Shown here in pieces: positions 8,895 to 18,069 of a stretch of 64,000 nucleotides of DNA. The stretch's first letter is position 1, and each line of letters starts with the position of its first letter. The translations under genes were made by a program, and so were the position numbers. This DNA comes from Emcibacteraceae bacterium (GTDB lineage: Bacteria; Pseudomonadota; Alphaproteobacteria; Sphingomonadales; Emcibacteraceae): NCBI GenBank assembly GCA_021774795.1, contig JAJFIR010000014.1:329226-393225 (forward strand). The letters are read 5' to 3'. The notes beneath the pieces were generated by a model. The model worked only from the letters and a program-made list of their open reading frames with translations, searched no databases and had not been told where the DNA came from.

Positions 8895-9302
8895 TTAACT
8901 ATTTTCTTTATCAAACACTTCATCTGTCGGTATCTGTAACCCGTTAGCAATATGATTTGTTTTGGCGGCTAGAGCAACAATTTTTATAATTTCAGCATGT
9001 TGACCATCAGTAAGTCCTTTTGCTCTCGCAGCAGCAGTATGGGAATGCACGCAATAAGCACATGAATTTGCAATGGAGACAGCGATATAAAGCATTTCTT
9101 TTGTCAGTGGATCGATTTCGGATGGCATTGCCATCACCCTTTTTACTTCGGCCCATGTTCTTTCAAGTAGGTCTTCATCAAAGGCGATATAATACCACAT
9201 ATTATTGACAAAATCTGAATTCCGTGTTTTTCGAATATCATCGAATACTGCCTTAACCCTTTCATTTTCTTCGATACTTTCTTCAGGCTTGTAAGTTGAC
9301 AT
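8895..9302 (-). CDS. AhpD-like carboxymuconolactone decarboxylase family protein
   Basis: A 135-residue all-helical protein with the CMD-domain redox motif CAYCVHSH (about 85-92), the CxxC plus His arrangement of AhpD-like alkylhydroperoxidases. Such proteins reduce peroxides using a dithiol/lipoyl donor or have uncharacterised roles. It is a single gene with its own upstream region (9303-9415) shared with the divergent porin. Nothing in the neighbourhood (no ahpC or oxyR) fixes its role. Confidence 0.85.
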   Translation of the reverse strand: MSTYKPEESIEENERVKAVFDDIRKTRNSDFVNNMWYYIAFDEDLLERTWAEVKRVMAMPSEIDPLTKEMLYIAVSIANSCAYCVHSHTAAARAKGLTDGQHAEIIKIVALAAKTNHIANGLQIPTDEVFDKENS

Positions 9303-9415
9303 CGTTTTTCCTCATTCTATAAAATCACTTGTTCAACGTTCATTGTGACCTAATAAAACTGATTGTTCAAGACAACATTAATAGTGATTTGCAATTTATT
9401 ACCGGAAATAACGAC

Positions 9416-9444
9416 CTGTCATAAAACCGTAACAATTCTGTCAT
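9416..9444 (+). promoter_or_regulatory. PHO boxes upstream of the porin gene
   Basis: Three 7-mers lie exactly 11 bp apart: CTGTCAT (9416), CCGTAAC (9427) and CTGTCAT (9438), separated by the A/T spacers AAAA and AATT. This is the PhoB-binding pattern (7-bp direct repeats with 4-bp AT spacer). A weak fourth unit, CCTTAAT, follows at 9449. The site is about 95 bp upstream of the porin ATG at 9540, placing the porin in the phosphate-starvation regulon. Confidence 0.85.
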
Positions 9445-9539
9445 TTTTCCTTAATGAAAACTGAGTAAAAGCTTAACAGAACATAAAACCTAACAACTGA
9501 AACTAATACGATAATAACATAGATAAATAAGGAAATCTA

Positions 9540-10742
9540 ATGTCTACACCCAAATCAATTCTTGCTTTTTTCGGTACAACCGCAATTACAACTGCATTAA
9601 TTGCTTCATCTTCTTTTGCCCAAGATCAAGACTTAAAAGTTACCTGGAAAGGGGCACCTGAACTTTCAAGCGCGGATGGTAACTTTAAAGTGAAACTTCG
9701 TGGCCGCGTCTTCACAGATTGGGCGACAATTTCAGATAATAGCGGAAAAGAAGTCGACGCCACTGAACTTCGTACGGCACGTCTCGGAATCGAAGGCGTG
9801 GTTATGAAAGACATTAAATATAAATTTGAAATCGATTTTGCCGGAAATGAAACCAACATTACCGATGCAAATTTTGAATGGGCACTAAAGCCCGTCTCGG
9901 TTGTAGTGGGGCAGTTTAAAACGCCTACGTCATTGGAAGAGCAAACATCAGGTCGCTTCACGACATTCCTGGAGCGTGGCAGCTTCACAGATGCATTTGG
10001 TTTTAGTCGCCAGATCGGTATCGCAGCAAACTACTCACAAAATAATATCACGTTTAAAGCCGGCGTATTCCAAGGAAATGCTAATGGCGGAGCCGGAAAA
10101 GACCAAGGGCGAGTATTCGCTGCTCGAGCAACCTTTACTCCCCAAATTGGAAATGGTGACGGCTTTATCCATATCGGTGTATCAGCATTTCGCCGCGAAA
10201 ACGACGACGGTGTCCTGACAAGAAGCTATAGCCAGAGGCCACATAGCCATCTTTCAAAAATTAAATATGTTTCAACCGGCAGCTTTGCAGCAGAATCTGA
10301 TACGTTCTTTGGTGCTGAACTGGCTGGCGTCATGGGACCACTTTCCATTCAAGCTGAATGGGGATGGATGAAATCAAACGCCCTAGTCGGAGGGATGGAC
10401 GCTAAATTCAACGGCGGATACGTAGATATCAGTTACATCTTGACCGGCGAAAGTCGTGGGTACAAAAATGGTGCTTTTGACCGCATCAAAGTTAGCAAAC
10501 CCGTTTATCAAGGTGGTTCAGGAGCATGGCAGATTGCCGCGCGATACGACATCATCGACCTTACCGATACAACTGCCTCTGTGTTCGGCGGCAAGCAAAC
10601 GTCTTATATAGTCGGGATAAATTGGCTTTTGAATAACTATTCCCGCGTCATGGCCAACTATTCAAAATCTGATATTGATGGTGGTGTAAACGATGGTGAA
10701 AGTATTGACGCCATTGGTTTAAGGTTCCAGGTTGACTGGTAG
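9540..10742 (+). CDS. Phosphate-selective porin (OprO/OprP family)
   Basis: A 400-residue outer-membrane beta-barrel with a Sec signal peptide (cleavage at SFA-QDQ, about residue 27). The mature start 'WKGAPELSSADGNFKVKLRGRVFTDW' and the 'ATELRTARLGIEG' block are typical of the porin O/P family, and the chain ends in an aromatic residue (DW) as barrel proteins do. It would let phosphate or polyphosphate cross the outer membrane. Two PHO boxes lie upstream and the pst genes downstream, so the function fits the context well. A strong terminator follows at 10776, so it is a separate transcript from pstS. Confidence 0.9.
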   Translation: MSTPKSILAFFGTTAITTALIASSSFAQDQDLKVTWKGAPELSSADGNFKVKLRGRVFTDWATISDNSGKEVDATELRTARLGIEGVVMKDIKYKFEIDFAGNETNITDANFEWALKPVSVVVGQFKTPTSLEEQTSGRFTTFLERGSFTDAFGFSRQIGIAANYSQNNITFKAGVFQGNANGGAGKDQGRVFAARATFTPQIGNGDGFIHIGVSAFRRENDDGVLTRSYSQRPHSHLSKIKYVSTGSFAAESDTFFGAELAGVMGPLSIQAEWGWMKSNALVGGMDAKFNGGYVDISYILTGESRGYKNGAFDRIKVSKPVYQGGSGAWQIAARYDIIDLTDTTASVFGGKQTSYIVGINWLLNNYSRVMANYSKSDIDGGVNDGESIDAIGLRFQVDW

Positions 10743-10775
10743 TCATATTTAGTTAAGAACCGCATATTTTTGGAT

Positions 10776-10803
10776 AAAAGGCAGGGCTCAAGCCCTGCCT
10801 TTT
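10776..10803 (+). terminator. Rho-independent terminator after the porin gene
   Basis: A 13-bp perfect stem AAAAGGCAGGGCT / AGCCCTGCCTTTT with a very tight turn (TCAA at the tip), followed by T-rich sequence. It closes the porin transcript before the pstS promoter. Confidence 0.85.
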
Positions 10804-10838
10804 ATTATTTTATTCAAACACTTAATATTGGGTGATGA

Positions 10839-10878
10839 CTGTAACAAAACATTCACAAATCTGTCCCATAACTGTAAC
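10839..10878 (+). promoter_or_regulatory. Double PHO box upstream of pstS
   Basis: Four 7-mers in strict 11-bp register: CTGTAAC (10839), CATTCAC (10850), CTGTCCC (10861) and CTGTAAC (10872), with A/T-rich 4-bp spacers. This is a tandem PhoB site. It lies about 107 bp before the pstS ATG (10985), which also rules out a pstS start upstream of it. Confidence 0.85.
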
Positions 10879-10984
10879 TAACCGCGATTATATTTTTCAC
10901 ATGAATAGAAAACAGGAAACTAAAGAAAACAAAGAAATTGCGAGTTTAAAACTCAAACTAATAAATCTTATTGGAGAAAATTAT

Positions 10985-12022
10985 ATGTATAAAAAAACAA
11001 CAATAACCTTAATGGGTATTGGCATGATCGGTATGTCTTTGATTAGCACAGCCGAAGCCCGTGACCAAATTCGCATTGTAGGTTCGTCGACCGTCTTTCC
11101 ATTTTCAACTGCGGTAGCAGAAGAATTCGGGCGGTCTACATCCTTTAAAACGCCTGTCGTTGAAAGTACCGGTTCAGGTGGCGGACTAAAATTGTTCTGT
11201 GCTGGTGTTGGTGAAAGCCATCCTGACATAACAAATGCCTCCCGTGCAATCAAAGGTTCAGAAGTGGAATTATGTGCTAAAAACGGTGTTAGCGATATCA
11301 TTGAGATCAAAGTGGGCTACGATGGCATTGTTCTCGCTAATTCAAAAAAAGCGCAACAAATGGATTTCAAATTGCGGGATATATGGCTTGCTCTTGCAAA
11401 AGATGTTGTCCTTGACGGTAAAATTGTACCAAATCCATATAGTACTTGGAATGAAGTAAACCCTGAACTTCCTAACAAGAAAATTGAAGTGCTTGGCCCG
11501 CCTCCTACCTCTGGAACCAGAGATGCATTTGCGGAGCTAGCACTCGAAGGTGGCTGCAAAAAATTTCCCGAAATTAACGCCATTAAAGCAGAAAATAAGG
11601 ATCAATATACAGCACTATGCCACACTATCCGCGAAGATGGTGCTTATATAGAAGCTGGTGAAAACGACAACTTAATTGTTGGGAAACTGCAAGCAAATCC
11701 AAACGCTATAGGAGTATTCGGCTACAGTTTTCTGGAAGAAAATAATGATGTTATTCAAGGTAGTGTTGTTGAAGGGTCCCTCCCAACCTTCGAGAACATT
11801 GCCGAGAAAACCTACAAAGTATCTCGCTCTTTGTTCTTCTATGTAAAAAAAGCCCACATCAACACAGTAGTGCCCGGAATTGAAGAATACCTTGGTGAAT
11901 TCCTCAGCGACAAAGCAATGGGTGATTTCGGATATCTGGCTGAAAAAGGTCTCATTCCATTACCCGGTGGTGAGTTACGAGAAATACAAAATACGGCGAC
12001 CAATCTCATTGCTATGCAATAA
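10985..12022 (+). CDS. pstS: Periplasmic phosphate-binding protein PstS
   Basis: A 345-residue substrate-binding protein of the phosphate ABC importer. Signal peptide about 1-21 (hydrophobic core then AEA-RDQ). Phosphate-contact motifs are visible: VGSSTVFPF just after cleavage, ESTGSGGG, 'NASRAIK' and PPTSGTRDAF. I set the start at 10985 because GGAGAA stands 8 nt upstream and a proper signal peptide begins there; a longer in-frame reading from 10832 would run through the PHO box. Phosphate starvation should induce it strongly. A terminator-like hairpin follows at 12033, separating it from pstC. Confidence 0.96.
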   Translation: MYKKTTITLMGIGMIGMSLISTAEARDQIRIVGSSTVFPFSTAVAEEFGRSTSFKTPVVESTGSGGGLKLFCAGVGESHPDITNASRAIKGSEVELCAKNGVSDIIEIKVGYDGIVLANSKKAQQMDFKLRDIWLALAKDVVLDGKIVPNPYSTWNEVNPELPNKKIEVLGPPPTSGTRDAFAELALEGGCKKFPEINAIKAENKDQYTALCHTIREDGAYIEAGENDNLIVGKLQANPNAIGVFGYSFLEENNDVIQGSVVEGSLPTFENIAEKTYKVSRSLFFYVKKAHINTVVPGIEEYLGEFLSDKAMGDFGYLAEKGLIPLPGGELREIQNTATNLIAMQ

Positions 12023-12032
12023 TCAAGCTATG

Positions 12033-12060
12033 AAAGGCTAGTTCACAGGAACTAGCCTTT
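12033..12060 (+). terminator. Strong hairpin between pstS and pstC (partial terminator)
   Basis: A perfect 12-bp stem AAAGGCTAGTTC / GAACTAGCCTTT with loop ACAG, followed by TTAATTTT. It stands directly after the pstS stop and before pstC. In pst operons such a hairpin lets most transcripts end after pstS and protects the pstS message, so PstS is made in excess over the membrane complex. Confidence 0.8.
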
Positions 12061-12199
12061 TAATTTTGACTTTTATGCTGTTATAATATTCTGTACTGGT
12101 GTAGTTAACTGATAATTTTTACGGTTGGGAAATTCAAATAAGAACCGTTAAAACATTCAAAAATCAAAATAATCTACCATTTTTGTATTGGTATAATTT

Positions 12200-13222
12200 A
12201 TGAATATATTTCTACTTTTAGTTATTTTGACCATTGCTCTGTATGTTTTAAAATCATACGGAGTTTTCGGTCAATTCAGCTATAAATTAGTAAAACCGTT
12301 GAAACGATCGCGAACCAAAATAGAAGCGGTTATTAAATTTATATTGCTAACATTTTCCATAATTGCCGTATTGACGACTGTTGGTATACTATTTTCCCTT
12401 ATTTTCGAAAGTGTCCGGTTTTTTGAAAAAGTTTCAATAACGGAGTTCGTTTTTGGGATAAAATGGAGCCCACAGACAGCAATTCGCATTGACCAAATTG
12501 GTAGCTCGGGAGCCTTTGGGGCGGTCCCATTATTTATGGGTACCATGTTGATCACGGTAATAGCGGTGTCTATCGCCGCGCCAATAGGTTTAATGTCAGC
12601 GATATTTATGTCTGAATTTTCCAATAAAAAAGTCAGAAATATTGCCAAACCATTGTTGGAAATACTGGCTGGAATTCCTACAGTAGTATACGGTTTTATC
12701 GCCGCACTCGTCGTCGCTCCCTTTATTCGCAATACAGGCGCAGCTTTAAATGTCGAAATCGCTTCTGAAAGTGCTCTTTCCGCTGGAATTGTAATGGGTG
12801 TAATGATTATTCCACTTATTTCTTCACTTTCGGATGATGTGATTAGTGTGGTGCCACAAAGCTTATCAGAAGGCTCTTTGGGCTTAGGGGCAACAAAAAC
12901 CGAAACAATCTTAAAAGTAGTATTACCATCCGCGCTTCCCGGTATTGTTGGGGCTTTACTGCTTGCGACATCCCGCGCGATTGGGGAAACAATGATTGTG
13001 GTCATGGCCGCCGGGATGGCGGCAAACTTGACAGTTAACCCACTTGAAGCCGTAACAACCGTTACCGTGCAAATAGTCGCCCTTCTCACTGGCGATCAGG
13101 AATTCGCAAGCGCAAAAACTCTTTCGGCATTCGCGCTTGGCCTTGCATTATTCATTACAACATTAGTGCTTAATGCCATCGCATTAATTATAGTGCGGAA
13201 ATACAGAGAGCAATATGACTGA
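12200..13222 (+). CDS. pstC: Phosphate ABC transporter permease PstC
   Basis: A 340-residue permease. One extra N-terminal helix (about 2-18) precedes the standard core of six helices; the binding-protein-dependent permease loop with 'EGSLGLGATKTETILKVVLPSALPG' (EAA region) begins about residue 222. The segment FFEKVSITEFVFGIKWSP matches alphaproteobacterial PstC. Many alphaproteobacterial PstC proteins, as I recall them, carry a longer N-terminal insert; this one is compact. It pairs with PstA (8-bp gene overlap) to form the inner-membrane phosphate channel. The ribosome site before 12200 is weak. Confidence 0.93.
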   Translation: MNIFLLLVILTIALYVLKSYGVFGQFSYKLVKPLKRSRTKIEAVIKFILLTFSIIAVLTTVGILFSLIFESVRFFEKVSITEFVFGIKWSPQTAIRIDQIGSSGAFGAVPLFMGTMLITVIAVSIAAPIGLMSAIFMSEFSNKKVRNIAKPLLEILAGIPTVVYGFIAALVVAPFIRNTGAALNVEIASESALSAGIVMGVMIIPLISSLSDDVISVVPQSLSEGSLGLGATKTETILKVVLPSALPGIVGALLLATSRAIGETMIVVMAAGMAANLTVNPLEAVTTVTVQIVALLTGDQEFASAKTLSAFALGLALFITTLVLNAIALIIVRKYREQYD

Positions 13223-14543
13223 TATTCAGGAAACAGACATCGTGTCTCGCCGCGTCAACTGGCATTCGAAAAGCCAGAAAGACCGACTTGAGAGCCGATA
13301 TAGAAAAGAAAAGATATTCAAGGCACTTGCTGTCTCTAGTTTATCAATTGCTATTGTTGCTTTGCTTGTTGTGCTGGTGAGTATTTTAACAACAGGAATA
13401 AGTGGATTTAAGGAAACCAGAATTGAACTTGATATATATCTGGACAGAGACATAGTTGGTGAAGTTCCTAATCTGGACGCAGCGGGCCTAAAAGACCATT
13501 ATGCGACGATTAACATTAATAGTCTTCTTATCAAATCCTTACAGAAAAAGTTTCCGGAAGTTTCTTCGCGACGTGATGTTTTCTCGCTCCTTAAATTGTT
13601 TAGTGTCGGAGCACAGTCAGACATACGTGATACCTTGATAGCCGACCCTGACCTTGTCGGTAAAACCCATACTATATCACTCTTATCTTCAAGCATTGTG
13701 GACATGTTTATAAAGGGTAAAATATTACGAGATGTTGAAGAAAATAACCGCAAAATATCAGACCAACAAATTGCATGGCTTGATCAGTTTGAATTAGAAG
13801 GTAAAATAAGTCAAAATTTCAATTGGACATTTTTTACCAATGGTGACAGCAGAGAACCAGAGCTAGCCGGAGTAAGGAGCGCGACGGTTGGCTCCCTTTT
13901 AACATTATTTGTCACTTTTATAATCTCTTTTCCTATTGGTGTCGGCACGGCTATTTATCTGGAAGAATTCGCACCTAAGAACAGATATACAGACCTTATA
14001 GAGATAAACATCAACAACCTGGCAGCGGTACCATCCATCATATTCGGATTATTGGGTTTAGCTATATTCATTGGGTTTGTAGGATTACCGCGATCTGCCC
14101 CACTTGTCGGCGGTCTTACTTTGGCACTAATGACACTGCCAACAATCATTATTACGGCCCGTGCTGCAATTAAAGCAGTACCGCCTTCTATAAAAGAAGC
14201 AGCGATTGGTTTGGGTGCTTCGCATATGCAGATGGTCTTCCATCATGTGCTTCCTTTGAGCATGCCGGGAATACTCACAGGGTCAATTATCGGTATGGCA
14301 CAAGCCTTGGGTGAAACAGCCCCGCTTTTAATGATCGGTATGGTCGCGTTCATTGTCGACACGCCAGGTGGAATAATGGAGGCGTCAACAGCCCTGCCGG
14401 TTCAAGTATATCTATGGGCTGATAGCCCCGAGCGTGGTTTCCTCGAGAAAACTTCGGCGGCAATCATGGTGCTTTTGCTCTTCCTGATTGTGATGAATGG
14501 CCTAGCTATTTGGATGCGGCAAAAATTTGAAAAGAAATGGTGA
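13215..14543 (+). CDS. pstA: Phosphate ABC transporter permease PstA
   Basis: A 442-residue permease. A basic cytoplasmic N-terminus, one helix at about 36-60, a large periplasmic insert at about 62-215, and the five-helix permease core with [20 protein letters not shown] (about 330-349). The long periplasmic insert is normal for alphaproteobacterial PstA and is roughly 140 residues more than the E. coli protein. The gene begins inside the end of pstC (overlap 13215-13222) and its stop overlaps the pstB start (ATGGTGA at 14537), showing tight coupling. Confidence 0.94.
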   Translation: MTDIQETDIVSRRVNWHSKSQKDRLESRYRKEKIFKALAVSSLSIAIVALLVVLVSILTTGISGFKETRIELDIYLDRDIVGEVPNLDAAGLKDHYATININSLLIKSLQKKFPEVSSRRDVFSLLKLFSVGAQSDIRDTLIADPDLVGKTHTISLLSSSIVDMFIKGKILRDVEENNRKISDQQIAWLDQFELEGKISQNFNWTFFTNGDSREPELAGVRSATVGSLLTLFVTFIISFPIGVGTAIYLEEFAPKNRYTDLIEININNLAAVPSIIFGLLGLAIFIGFVGLPRSAPLVGGLTLALMTLPTIIITARAAIKAVPPSIKEAAIGLGASHMQMVFHHVLPLSMPGILTGSIIGMAQALGETAPLLMIGMVAFIVDTPGGIMEASTALPVQVYLWADSPERGFLEKTSAAIMVLLLFLIVMNGLAIWMRQKFEKKW

Positions 14544-15355
14544 ATAATATGAATATGGTAAATTTAACCGATGAGCTAGAGGCAAAAGCCGACACAAGTG
14601 CTCCAAAAATACGCGCCCAAAAAGTAAATGTACATTACAGCTCTAACCATGCACTTAAAGATATAAATTTAGATATATACCCTAACGAAGTCACCGCTCT
14701 TATAGGACCTTCCGGATGTGGCAAATCAACCTTCTTACGTTGCCTTAACAGAATGAATGACACTATCGATATTTGCAAGGTAGAAGGGCGCATTACACTC
14801 GACGGGCAAAATATAAATGATAAAAAAATTGATGTTGTAGAACTGCGAGCTCGGGTTGGGATGGTATTTCAAAAACCAAATCCATTTCCAAAATCAATAT
14901 ATGACAACGTAGCTTACGGTCCACGGATCCATGGCATCGCTCAAAACAAACAGGAACTCGATGATATCGTTTGGTCCAGCCTTAAAAAAGCGGGCCTTTG
15001 GAACGAAGTCCATGACCGCCTTGATGCCTCTGGCACTTCATTATCGGGCGGCCAACAACAACGGTTATGCATCGCAAGAACCATCGCGATCGAACCCGAA
15101 GTTATCTTGATGGATGAACCCTGCTCTGCTTTGGATCCTATAGCAACGGCTATTATCGAGGAATTAATAGAGGATCTGAAAAATAGATATGCTATAGTTA
15201 TTGTAACGCATTCTATGCAACAGGCGGCCAGGATATCCCAGAAAACAGCATTCTTTCACTTGGGAAAGTTACTTGAGCACGGCGACACAACAACTATATT
15301 CACAAACCCTGTGCACGAAAAAACAAAAGATTATATCACTGGCCGTTACGGTTAA
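14537..15355 (+). CDS. pstB: Phosphate ABC transporter ATPase PstB
   Basis: A 272-residue ABC ATPase. Walker [10 protein letters not shown] (57-65), the phosphate-family '[20 protein letters not shown]' Q-loop, signature [14 protein letters not shown], Walker [14 protein letters not shown], and switch His in VTHSM. It drives PstSCA in the cytoplasm. The first ATG overlaps the pstA stop; a second in-frame ATG at 14549 is a possible alternative start. phoU follows 16 bp later. Confidence 0.97.
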   Translation: MVNNMNMVNLTDELEAKADTSAPKIRAQKVNVHYSSNHALKDINLDIYPNEVTALIGPSGCGKSTFLRCLNRMNDTIDICKVEGRITLDGQNINDKKIDVVELRARVGMVFQKPNPFPKSIYDNVAYGPRIHGIAQNKQELDDIVWSSLKKAGLWNEVHDRLDASGTSLSGGQQQRLCIARTIAIEPEVILMDEPCSALDPIATAIIEELIEDLKNRYAIVIVTHSMQQAARISQKTAFFHLGKLLEHGDTTTIFTNPVHEKTKDYITGRYG

Positions 15356-15371
15356 ATTTAAGGAACAAGTT

Positions 15372-16088
15372 ATGCCTAATTCACATATCGTAAGTTCATT
15401 TGACGAAGATTTGCAAAAACTTCGTGACAAGATCACTGACATGGCTGAGCTTGTTGCAGATCAGTTTAGTGACGCAGAATGCGCGCTTACTACAAAAGAT
15501 TTAAAGCTCGCCGCTCAGGTTAAAGAAAAAGATAATTACGTCGACCAAATGGAACAGGAAATTGAGAAAACAGCGATTGAAATGATTGCAATAAGGTCGC
15601 CAATGGCTGATGACTTGCGCGAAATTATTTCCGCAATTAAAATAAGTAATGCTTTGGAGCGAATTGGTGATTACGCAAAAAATTTATCCAAGCGCGTATC
15701 GGTTCTAAGCGAAGTTGGTGATTATACTGTAAGTTCTTCAATAATCAGCCAAATGATTTCAATCATCAATGTCATGAACGAAGACGTTATTGATGCTTAT
15801 ATTCACAAAAGCCCCGAAAAAGCTATTTCCGTTTGGACACGTGACCTGGCTGTGGATAATCTTTACAATAGTTTATTTCGTGAGCTACTGACTTATATGA
15901 TGGAAAACCCGGAGTATATAACCGCTGCCACACATTTATTGTTTGTAGCAAAGAATGTAGAGCGCGCAGGCGACCACATAACAAATATTGCTGAACTTAT
16001 ATATTATATTGTCGAAGGAACGCCGCTGGAAATGGTCCGCCCAAAAGGCGACAATAGTAGTGAGACAAATGTAGAATTCTCAGGCTAA
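15372..16088 (+). CDS. phoU: Phosphate signalling protein PhoU
   Basis: A 238-residue protein of two three-helix PhoU repeats. Each repeat shows the metal-binding pattern: 'ISNALERIGDYAKNLSKR' in the first half and 'VAKNVERAGDHITNIAELIYY' in the second (E-R-x-G-D). It links PstSCAB transport state to the PhoR kinase and so damps the Pho response. AAGGA sits 8 nt before the ATG at 15372, which I prefer over a longer reading that would overlap pstB. Its 3' end overlaps the convergent AEC carrier by 4 bp. phoB and phoR are not found in the window. Confidence 0.95.
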   Translation: MPNSHIVSSFDEDLQKLRDKITDMAELVADQFSDAECALTTKDLKLAAQVKEKDNYVDQMEQEIEKTAIEMIAIRSPMADDLREIISAIKISNALERIGDYAKNLSKRVSVLSEVGDYTVSSSIISQMISIINVMNEDVIDAYIHKSPEKAISVWTRDLAVDNLYNSLFRELLTYMMENPEYITAATHLLFVAKNVERAGDHITNIAELIYYIVEGTPLEMVRPKGDNSSETNVEFSG

Positions 16089-17008
16089 CTTACAATTAGT
16101 ATAATCACTGGTATTGTAACGACCGAAAGCAACGTTTGTAGTGAAATGATGGCAGCCATCAACGGTGCATCACCGCCCATATATTTCGCGAGAGCGTAGG
16201 CAGTGGACGACGTTGGTACAGATACAAAAATAACCGCACTCACACTCATTATAGGTGGTAATTCGAAGTATTTTGCAGCTGCAAATACAGTGGCCGGCAA
16301 AATTATCATCTTTGACATACTCGCGATCAAGCATGGCGCGACGAATTTTCGCATATTTCCGAATTGAAGGCCAGCACCCACACAAATTAAAGCAAGTGGC
16401 AAAGCCGCTTTACCCAAATAAGTCGTAAAATCATGGAATATGGGCAGATGGCCCCAATCAAAGTAATTAAATGTCAATCCTGCGGCGATCGCCAAAATAA
16501 AAGGGTTTCTCAAAATTTCTGAAATAATACTTGGTTTTCCTTTACCGGTGTCCGACAAAATTGATGTCATAAATATCACGGTTAAGATATTTGAAAAACT
16601 GACCATTACAGCAACAGCCAGTGCACCGACAATTTCCCCTTGTTCGCCGAAAAACTGACTTATAACGGCAAGCGCAATAAATGAATTGTGACGCCCTCCA
16701 CCTTGAATTACCGATGATAGTGATGCGGCACTCATCCCGTACATTTTGCTAGCGACGTACGCAACGGACACCGCGACTAAGTAACCTAATATCATTGATG
16801 CAGAAAACAGACCGACTGAAAAGCTGTCCAAATCGATCACAGACGTTTTATTAAAAAGTAGTGCCGGAAATAAAATCCAGTAAGTCAGCCTATTTATTTG
16901 GTACCAAATTTTTTCATCAGAAATCAAAATACCTTTAAGAACTCCTCCTAAAAGTATGACTAGAAATATTGGTGCAACTAAATAGATTAAATTTTGCACG
17001 TCAAACAC
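16085..17008 (-). CDS. AEC (auxin efflux carrier) family transporter, copy 2
   Basis: A 307-residue membrane protein with about ten helices in two inverted halves, as in the AEC/PIN-like family. 'GGGRHNSFIALAVISQFFGEQG' at about 107-128 is the family hallmark. Bacterial AEC members carry malate, malonate or related anions; the substrate is not readable. It starts with GTG at 17008 directly after the TGA of the upstream paralogue (TGAGTG), so translation is coupled. The two copies are clearly homologous (shared GGGRHN block, shared ends) but diverged, implying an old duplication and perhaps a heteromeric carrier. Confidence 0.88.
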   Translation of the reverse strand: MFDVQNLIYLVAPIFLVILLGGVLKGILISDEKIWYQINRLTYWILFPALLFNKTSVIDLDSFSVGLFSASMILGYLVAVSVAYVASKMYGMSAASLSSVIQGGGRHNSFIALAVISQFFGEQGEIVGALAVAVMVSFSNILTVIFMTSILSDTGKGKPSIISEILRNPFILAIAAGLTFNYFDWGHLPIFHDFTTYLGKAALPLALICVGAGLQFGNMRKFVAPCLIASMSKMIILPATVFAAAKYFELPPIMSVSAVIFVSVPTSSTAYALAKYMGGDAPLMAAIISLQTLLSVVTIPVIILIVS

Positions 17009-17923
17009 TCAATTTAACAGCAATATTATCAGTGGTAAGGTAAAAACCGATAATAATGTCTGAATGGATATTAAGGTTGCCATTAGCGGCGCATCGCCGC
17101 CCATTTGTTTTGCAAGTGGATAGCTCGCAGCACCCGCTGGCGACATGGCAAATACCATCGCGGAAACCGTTAAAATATGGGGTAGCTCCAGATAACGTGC
17201 GAGCAAAAAAACCGTGACAGGAAAAACAATCATTTTCGCTACGGTCGCGATAACGCAAGGCAGCGTATTTTCACCAATGCTCCTAATTTGAAGGCCTGCT
17301 CCCACACAAAGAAGCGCCGTTGTCAGAGTTGTCTCACCCACACTTAATGTAAAAGCATGTAATATCGGAAGGTTACCCAGTCCAAGAATATTAAAGACCG
17401 CCCCTACCAAAATTGCCAAGATAAACGGATTTCTTTTTAAATCTCTTAAAATACTACCCACACCCGAACCTTTAGGGGACAACATCATAGTAAGTGTAAT
17501 ATTGACCACCAGGTTGGTAAAGGTAACAAGCACAGCTATAATAATTGCAGCGATCATTGCTCCTTCTTCACCGAAAATCTGCGTCACAATCGCCAAAGCA
17601 ATAAAGGCATTATGTCGTCCGCCACCCTGTATTACAGATGTGAGCGAGGGCACCGAAATTCGAGCCATCTTACCGGCAATAAACGAAAATAAAACAGCCA
17701 TCAGAAACCCAGAAATAACGGTTATTGATAACGGGCCAAACGCAAAATTTTCGAAATTAATGACAGAAGTTTTGTTGAATAACAAGCAGGGAAACAAAAC
17801 CCAGTACGCGAGCTTGTTAATATGTTGCCAAACTGTGTCTTCGGTAACCAGATGCTGTTTTACTAGTTTTCCTAGTAAAATAATCATAAAAATCGGCGCA
17901 ATTAAAAAAATTAAATCTATCAT
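17009..17923 (-). CDS. AEC (auxin efflux carrier) family transporter, copy 1
   Basis: A 304-residue AEC-family carrier with the same ten-helix layout and the hallmark GGGRHNAFIALAIVTQIFGE (about 105-124). It is the promoter-proximal gene of a two-gene operon; its TGA abuts the GTG of the second copy. The region 17924-18069 separates it from the divergent hydrolase array. Likely substrates are organic anions such as malate, by family knowledge only. Confidence 0.88.
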   Translation of the reverse strand: MIDLIFLIAPIFMIILLGKLVKQHLVTEDTVWQHINKLAYWVLFPCLLFNKTSVINFENFAFGPLSITVISGFLMAVLFSFIAGKMARISVPSLTSVIQGGGRHNAFIALAIVTQIFGEEGAMIAAIIIAVLVTFTNLVVNITLTMMLSPKGSGVGSILRDLKRNPFILAILVGAVFNILGLGNLPILHAFTLSVGETTLTTALLCVGAGLQIRSIGENTLPCVIATVAKMIVFPVTVFLLARYLELPHILTVSAMVFAMSPAGAASYPLAKQMGGDAPLMATLISIQTLLSVFTLPLIILLLN

Positions 17924-18069
17924 TTACCGGTGGCCTATCTTGGTAAGAATGAGTTTCTATAGTTATACACATCACGAAAATTTTACCACCTTATAGTTGC
18001 TTCAAAGCATATTTTGTTACATTTTAAGCTAGGGGATGGTCGTTACATTGCAACTAAGGATCGATTATT

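Noticed and set aside
10832..10984. Upstream in-frame extension of pstS
   Set aside because: The extension runs through the tandem PHO box, has no signal peptide, and a good ribosome site stands before the ATG at 10985.
12280..13089. Long minus-strand open frame (269 codons) opposite pstC
   Set aside because: Composition is that of an antisense shadow (Ile/Thr/Pro/Ala-rich, no domain), while pstC on the plus strand has full family motifs.
15273..15371. Upstream in-frame extension of phoU
   Set aside because: It would overlap pstB by 83 bp and the PhoU fold with AAGGA starts at 15372.
18001..18060. Two GTTACATT repeats before the hydrolase array, considered as PHO half sites
   Set aside because: They are 29 bp apart, not in 11-bp register, and lack the CTGTCAT partner units.
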